Below, piece by piece: positions 58,665 to 64,000 of a DNA stretch of 64,000 bases. The notes under the pieces were generated by a model that searched no databases, was not told the DNA's origin, and worked only from the letters and a program-made list of their open reading frames with translations. Position 1 is the stretch's first letter; every line of letters begins with the position of its first letter. The DNA comes from Desarmillaria ectypa. Lineage: Eukaryota; Basidiomycota; Agaricomycetes; Agaricales; Physalacriaceae. The translations under genes and the position numbers were made by a program. The stretch spans positions 3,224,001 through 3,288,000 of the forward strand of contig JAUDYN010000004.1 of the NCBI GenBank assembly GCA_030407005.1, given 5' to 3'.

Positions 58665-61600
58665 ATGCTGCATGCAAGAGCTACGTTGTTTCTCGGCTTG
58701 TTTTCTCTAGTCTCGGTCGTTATTTTATATCTATCAGCGTTAGACGTTCAGAATAATCTATCTCCGCAAGGATGTCGCATGTCGAGGATGTCGCCGTCAT
58801 ATATCCTGCAAACAGAGTTCAACGCGTCGTGGACATCACTGGCCAGCCGTTATAGTCTTTGGCTATATCGAGAAGTAGGATGGGAATCTAATATGGTACG
58901 ACGGCTGTTGCAGTATGTGATACCGTTGGTCAGCTTGTCAACAGATACATGGTAGCCAGCCCGTTTTGTTCATTCCAGGAAATGCTGGGTCGTCGCGTCA
59001 AGTCAGATCCATATCCTCATCCGCGGTTCGGCAGTTCTATTCTTCCCCTCATAAGTTGTCACCAGAATTTGAAGGCACGTCCTTCAAACCGCTGGATTTC
59101 TTCGCTGGTGCGTGCGTCATCAGGGACAAAAAGCGTAACTAATACTTTTTTTTTCGGCAGTTGAATTCAATGAGGACTTGTCTGCCTTCCATGGGCCCAC
59201 TATGGAATCTGAGACTGCATATACGGCTAACGCCATTGCTTACATTCTGTCCATGTATCCTCCAAACACGTCAATCATAATCTTGGGCCACTCCATGGGG
59301 GGCATCATCGCTACGTCCCTTCTGCCTTCAGACAAAATCTCAGCTATCATAACCATGTCGACACCTCATCATCTTCCTCCGGCGCGCTTTGACCAGCGTA
59401 TCGATCGAATTTACGATAGCAATAGGCTCGTATTGAAGAGTGACCCGACACCGATACTGTCAATATGTGGCGGTGCGACGGATATGATGATACCCTCGGA
59501 GTCGTGTATTCTGGAGAGGAAGGAAGCTCCGTTTAGACGCACCGTATTCTCATCCGCTCTCGAGGGAGCGTGGACTGGGGTTGGACACCGGGAGATGGTG
59601 TGGTGCCATCAAGTCCGGTGGCGGGTGGCCAGAGCCGCCCTGGAGCTTGGTGATGCTACGTCTGTGGAGAGGCGTGAGGACGTCTTGGATAGGTGGTTAC
59701 GGGATGAGAGTTGGTTTCCACCGGTCGATGCCCCATCTCAGCTGTTAGAGCGTGATTCGTATAGGATTCTCTCCGAGAATGAACGGCTCGTGCTTGATAG
59801 GCCGCGGGGTCGAGAGACGTATCTCTTACCCGTTGTCAGCGGTTCCTCAGTGAGATTGACGCTATATGTGTCACAGGGATCTGTGTTGTCTATTTCTCCG
59901 CAGAATCCGGGTCCGTTGGACGTGTCGGTTCTGGTATGCCAGGCGGCAGTGGATGAGGCCTTCGAATGCGAATTGCTTGAGCCTTCAGTGTTGAAGCTGA
60001 TACCCAATCCTATTCCGGGGATACCATTTCCCGTTCCCCATGAAGGGTCTGATGAGTCCGAAGGTGTGGTCCTATTTGAAGTGGATCTATCGTCTACACT
60101 TCGAGACCGTCCGACATGGGTGGGTGTTAGACTTGATCGAGCTAACGGTTTCGGTTGGGTCGTTGCACAATTGGCCCCCGAGACCGTCATAGTTCGCGAT
60201 GTCAAAACCACAAGTAAAGTGCTTCCCCTCTTTTGTGGATCTGAAATTGAATTTTTTTCTGCTGAAAAGATCTATTGGCAGGAGGTGTTTCGACTCGTCT
60301 ACCTGACACCAGCGCTCTGCATATATCTGTACATTTTGACGACCTATTGTCAAATGCGCTCATCGTTTATCGCGTGTCGCCACGTATGTCTACCCCAGGC
60401 ACTGAATGCAAAGGTATGGTCTAGTCTTCCGATTTTGATATGACTCTAACCCTTTGGGACACAGAAAATTATTTATCGCCCTTGCTGGTTCACAGGTCTA
60501 ACCCTGCGGAGACACACTACTTCCCCTTGAGGTTGGCGCCTCGTCGCAACATCCTCCTTCATACGCACAGTCCGGCGCCTTACATAGATACCGCCATATC
60601 GGACCGTGGCGTTTACCTCGATCTGCTGTCTTCTGGTGGCGATGATTGCAGGGCGGACGTAATAAAATTGGAGATTGCTTGGGCAGCCACGGTCGGTCGT
60701 TGGGCTTCACGTTACTTCACCACTATCATTTCTTGGGCCATCGGAATTGTGTCGCTGATAATGTTAGAGCTATGGAGGATCTCTGATGCAGGGGTGGGTG
60801 AGTGATTCAGCATTTGTTGTCTGAGATACCCCGTGTGTTGATCCGTAATACAGTACTTACACCAACGGTAGCACAGTCACTCGATTTCTTTTGCCGACGA
60901 AGACTCCCTGCCTTGCTGTTGGGATCATTTATATTCTCCATCGCCCCGCTTCCCGCGAGTTATTTTGTGGGTACCAAAGGGGAACCATTTTTCTTGCCTT
61001 TAGCACCACTGTTTATGGCCATCGCATACGGCCTTGTCGTCGTCAGCTACTGGTTCCTATTCGCTTTGCTGTTGCCGCTCAGGTTGCTCTCCAAATTTTC
61101 GCTTGGAAGGTGGGCTTCTCGACGTCGAGATGCTCATTCAGGGACGCTGATACTGAATGACGTCAGATCACATCGGGAAATCATCAGTTTCAGCAGAGCA
61201 ACAGCCATTTCGATGTCGCTTATCCTTCTCTTTGTCTTCCTTGTTATTCCGTGGCAGGTTGCTTTTCTCGGGTGTTGGTTTGTTCACGCCATTACTTGTG
61301 CTTTAAGCCCCCGCAAGGGGGGCGATTCGTTCAAATCACCGTCGAAGTCGGTGATCATTTCACTGATGGAATCGCATCCCCATACAAACGGCGAAGAGCG
61401 TAATGTTCCTACGGAGCCCGTCGATCAATCATCCCTCCAAATCACGAATAATTACAACCACAATATGCACCTACTGCTACTCATGACATGGCTTTTACCT
61501 CTCGCTGCCCCGGTCCTGGTGGTCTGGATACGGACACTTGGAACCGCGGGGTTTGCGACGCCTTTTGACGGAGACCATTTTGTTCTGAATGTAGCGCCGT

Positions 61601-61908
61601 TTCTCTTTCTTGTAGACTTTGCATCGAGAACGACTGGTCCTTTATTTGAGAAAACACGGTGAGATGCTCCTCGTCTCCGTTGTTATGTAATTAATGTCCC
61701 GTATGTCAGTCTTGAAAGGATAGTATCTGTCCGATGGTCGCTTCTGGTTGTTACCGTGGTGGCGTTTGTATACGGTCCGAAACAGGCCTACCTGATATTC
61801 GATGCGACAAAACTTGCCGTCGGATTGATGGTAGTCTTCAGAATTGGTACGAGGTACTGGGACGGATCTTTTTCTGGCGCAAATACTAGACGTAATATAC
61901 GGCAATAA
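58665..61908 (+). CDS. BST1: GPI inositol-deacylase (Bst1/PGAP1)
   Basis: ER enzyme removing the inositol acyl chain from GPI anchors, needed for ER exit of GPI proteins. Seven exons: 58665-58895, 58945-59107, 59161-60213, 60270-60413, 60465-60797, 60854-61658 and 61710-61908, giving 975 aa. One N-terminal transmembrane helix (ATLFLGLFSLVSVVILYLSA) precedes the lumenal lipase: PVLFIPGNAGSSRQVRSI, VEFNEDLSAFHG, and the serine lipase motif IILGHSMGGII (Ser about 175). A beta-rich lumenal part follows, then six or more C-terminal transmembrane segments (LPALLLGSFIFSI, FMAIAYGLVVVSYWFLFALL, SMSLILLFVFLVIPW, LLLLMTWLLPLAAPVLVV). Every intron (49-56 nt) is in phase. Confidence 0.93.
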
Positions 61909-62759
61909 ATACAGTCTCTTTTGCGAACGATCGCGGACTTGGAATACGTACATCACGTGGCCGGGTAGATCGATCTCAATTGATCGGTTCCGGGCTAGAA
62001 TACTCCTCCGCCCTGATGCCACGCCTCGACAAATTTTAAATCTGCGTGAGATGCAGGAACATTGCAAGCGATCGGGCATATTATCCCTGTTGCGAAGGTG
62101 CGAAAGACGAAACGTACAAATATCGGTTGTTTGTGGGACGCAGCTGTGGTTGACCGCTGAATTTGTCGAAAGAGGGATCGGATCAACAGGGGACAAGGCA
62201 AATAGCAATATCATAACACGAATCGGTGTGCGCTCGAACTTGCCGAGGGGGGGCATTTATGAACCAGAGAGCCATACGAAATCAATATACTGCAGCAGGT
62301 GGGGGACTGATTCGTATCCAATGTGTTGCACGGCAAGAGTAATATCGAGTCATCAATGCATCAGTTGAAGCATTGGGTCCAATGTAGGCGCCAAGGAGCC
62401 AAATATAGCAGCCCTGTTTCGGGAATGTTCTTGTGGACACATTGCACAAAAACGAGGAAAGAATAGAAAATACCCTACGAACACAACGATATCTTGAACC
62501 GAGAATATTGCTTTTTATTGTAAGTGAAGAATAAAAACTGCTCCTGCAAGAAGAGGTGACGGCATTACCCGCCTGTTCAGCAGATCACACAAGAGTGGAT
62601 TGATCCATTTCGGGGCATTTCCCACGCTGAAGGAGCTGAGTTTGAAATTCATGAAGCGGTGAGCAGCAACTCTTAAGCAAACGACCACCGGAACGTCAGG
62701 AAACATATCAGAAATCGTCCAGGAACTTCCAGGAAATTTCTCCCTTACCTTTGTACTTC
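61909..62759. other. Intergenic, 0.85 kb
   Basis: Between BST1 and the KDM5-type gene, same strand. The frames at 61642-62368 on both strands overlap each other and the BST1 end and lack domains. A 5'-UTR exon of the next gene could lie here. Confidence 0.5.
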
Positions 62760-64000
62760 ATGCACGGCAGTCCCTCGACCTCGACGCCTCGAGGGTCGCC
62801 CTCGAAACGGAGCAAATCCTCCCGATTCACCACGCCTACCCCAGCACAGGCCGTATCTAATTCTGCAAGCTCCTCCAAATTGCCAGACCAAACAACTCCT
62901 ACATTTTACTCATGTATCAGTATTCCAGTCGAGGGCGCGATTCCAATTGAAGAAGACTCGACTCGTGATTCTAGGACTCCTCTGCCAGAGCCCTCCTCCG
63001 AACACAAGCGGGCACCACGGAAATCAAAGACAGATGCTCTGGCTGCTATGAAGGACAGAGAAATATCGTACTCGGTCGATCGTGATGACTCCGAGCCTCC
63101 CGACATTTTGGAAGAGATGTACCGCAATGCCGCCCCCATACCCGTCTCTCCCACACTTGACCTTTCTACTGTCAAAACAACAAGTCCTCGTGGCTATAAA
63201 CCTCCACCCAATGTTTCCCGCCCCTTTGAAATACAGGATTGTCCTGAATACTTTCCTACTGCCGAGGAATTCAAGGACCCGATGGCCTATGTCAACTCTA
63301 TCGCAGACGAGGCAAAAGCTTTTGGTATTTGCAAGATTGTACCGCCAGAAGGCTGGAAGATGCCTTTCGTGACAAATACCGAAGTTTGTGCATTTTTCAG
63401 CCGTTGCAACTTCTTTTTCTGATGATTGTCAATTTTCAGACATTTCGCTTCAAGACACGTCTGCAGCGTCTCAACTCGATAGAGGCTGCATCTAGAGCAA
63501 AGATCAACTTTTTGGAGCAGTTATATCGATTCCACAAGCAGCAGGGGAATGCGCGTGTTGTTATCCCGACCATCAACCACAAGCCGTTGGATCTGTGGCT
63601 CCTCAAGAAGGAGGTCAACAAACTAGGAGGATATGAAGCGGTAAGCATATCGGTGTCTTGGAGCCTGTAGTCTTTATCATATTATCTTTGGACCTCACCT
63701 TGCGGTATTCAGGTCACCCGAGACAAGAAATGGTCAGAGCTGGGCAGGCTCCTTGGCTACCGGGGCATACAAGGTCTGGCCACGCAGATCAAGCAGTCCT
63801 ATCTGCGAGTTGTCTTGCCTTACGAGCGTTTTTGCGACCAACCAAGGAATGCCCCTAACACACCTTCAAGCGCCCAGTCGGGCAAGCCGCTGAGTCGGTC
63901 GGACACCAACGGCATCGACCCTGCACCTACATTCAGTCCGCTAACACCTTCAAGCCCTCTTTCAGAACCGCCACTTGACTCGGAAGAGGAAGATGACGGC
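62760..64000 (+). CDS. KDM5/Lid2-type JmjN-ARID histone demethylase, N-terminal part (runs off window end)
   Basis: The N-terminus of a JARID1/KDM5-class protein, which removes H3K4 methylation. Visible exons: 62760-63383, 63440-63640 and 63713 to the window edge, about 371 codons. Residues 1-155 are Ser/Pro-rich and disordered. JmjN follows (CPEYFPTAEEFKDPMAYV, then GICKIVPPEGWKMPF). The ARID is split over exons 2 and 3: INFLEQLYRFHKQQG, KPLDLWLLKKEVNKLGGYEA, then DKKWSELGRLLGY and LRVVLPYERFC. A Pro/Ser linker and acidic run (SEEEDDG) reach base 64000. PHD and JmjC domains would lie beyond. JmjN next to ARID is diagnostic of KDM5/JARID proteins. The ATG at 62760 is the first in frame; an upstream exon is possible. 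Confidence 0.87.

Noticed and set aside
1..64000. CRISPR arrays, prophage, bacterial operons or organellar DNA
   Set aside because: Spliceosomal introns in essentially every gene and nuclear eukaryotic gene families exclude these; no spaced direct repeats were seen.

Overview
The window is a gene-dense piece of a fungal nuclear genome, almost certainly a filamentous basidiomycete (Agaricomycetes-like). Nearly every gene is split by many short introns, mostly 45-63 nt, with GTRNGT-type donors and CTNAY-like branch sites. Intergenic gaps are often below 200 bp. The gene complement is eukaryotic: TFIID, dynein, eIF3, spliceosome, gamma-tubulin complex and GPI-anchor remodelling. The sets of paralogous secreted sedolisins and the Uds1 septation protein are typical of basidiomycetes. 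I found no CRISPR array, bacterial operon, intact transposon or viral gene. All gene models were built by hand from reading frame, splice signals, phase and remembered family conservation; no search was run.

Layout. 0-4.5 kb: the 5' part of RRS1 (minus), a gene-poor stretch with a weak relic frame, and a small cis-CaaD-like tautomerase. 4.5-14 kb: a compact housekeeping block: TAF12, TIP41, dynein light intermediate chain, RIB7, eIF3m and a DUF2009 zinc-finger protein, in convergent/divergent pairs. 14.4-19.8 kb: two tandem secreted S53 sedolisins. 19.8-24.1 kb: TLS1/HCA59, a 409-aa unknown and mitochondrial uS4m, all minus. 24.2-31.7 kb: GCP2 (Spc97/Alp4) converging on NAT10/Kre33. 33.2-35.3 kb: a 635-aa unknown. 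35.6-39.5 kb: valyl-tRNA synthetase with two in-frame starts. 41-46.6 kb: a secreted nucleoside-hydrolase-like protein, D-lactate dehydrogenase and a PCID2/Csn12 PCI protein. 46.6-52.3 kb: a gene-poor interval holding an intron-containing tRNA-Pro(CGG). 52.3-64 kb: a Uds1 coiled-coil protein, a small decayed gene, 14-3-3, the GPI inositol deacylase Bst1 and the start of a KDM5/Lid2-type gene that leaves the window.

The genes do not form one pathway; most are core functions (ribosome biogenesis, transcription, translation, cytoskeleton, secretory pathway). The more unusual content is in gene architecture: a probable dual-targeted ValRS, microexons of 7, 10 and 12 nt, seven apparent GC-AG introns among roughly 136 inferred introns, a 34-nt intron in RIB7, and clear intron gain/loss between the tandem sedolisins. 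I did not find a convincing new multi-gene system.
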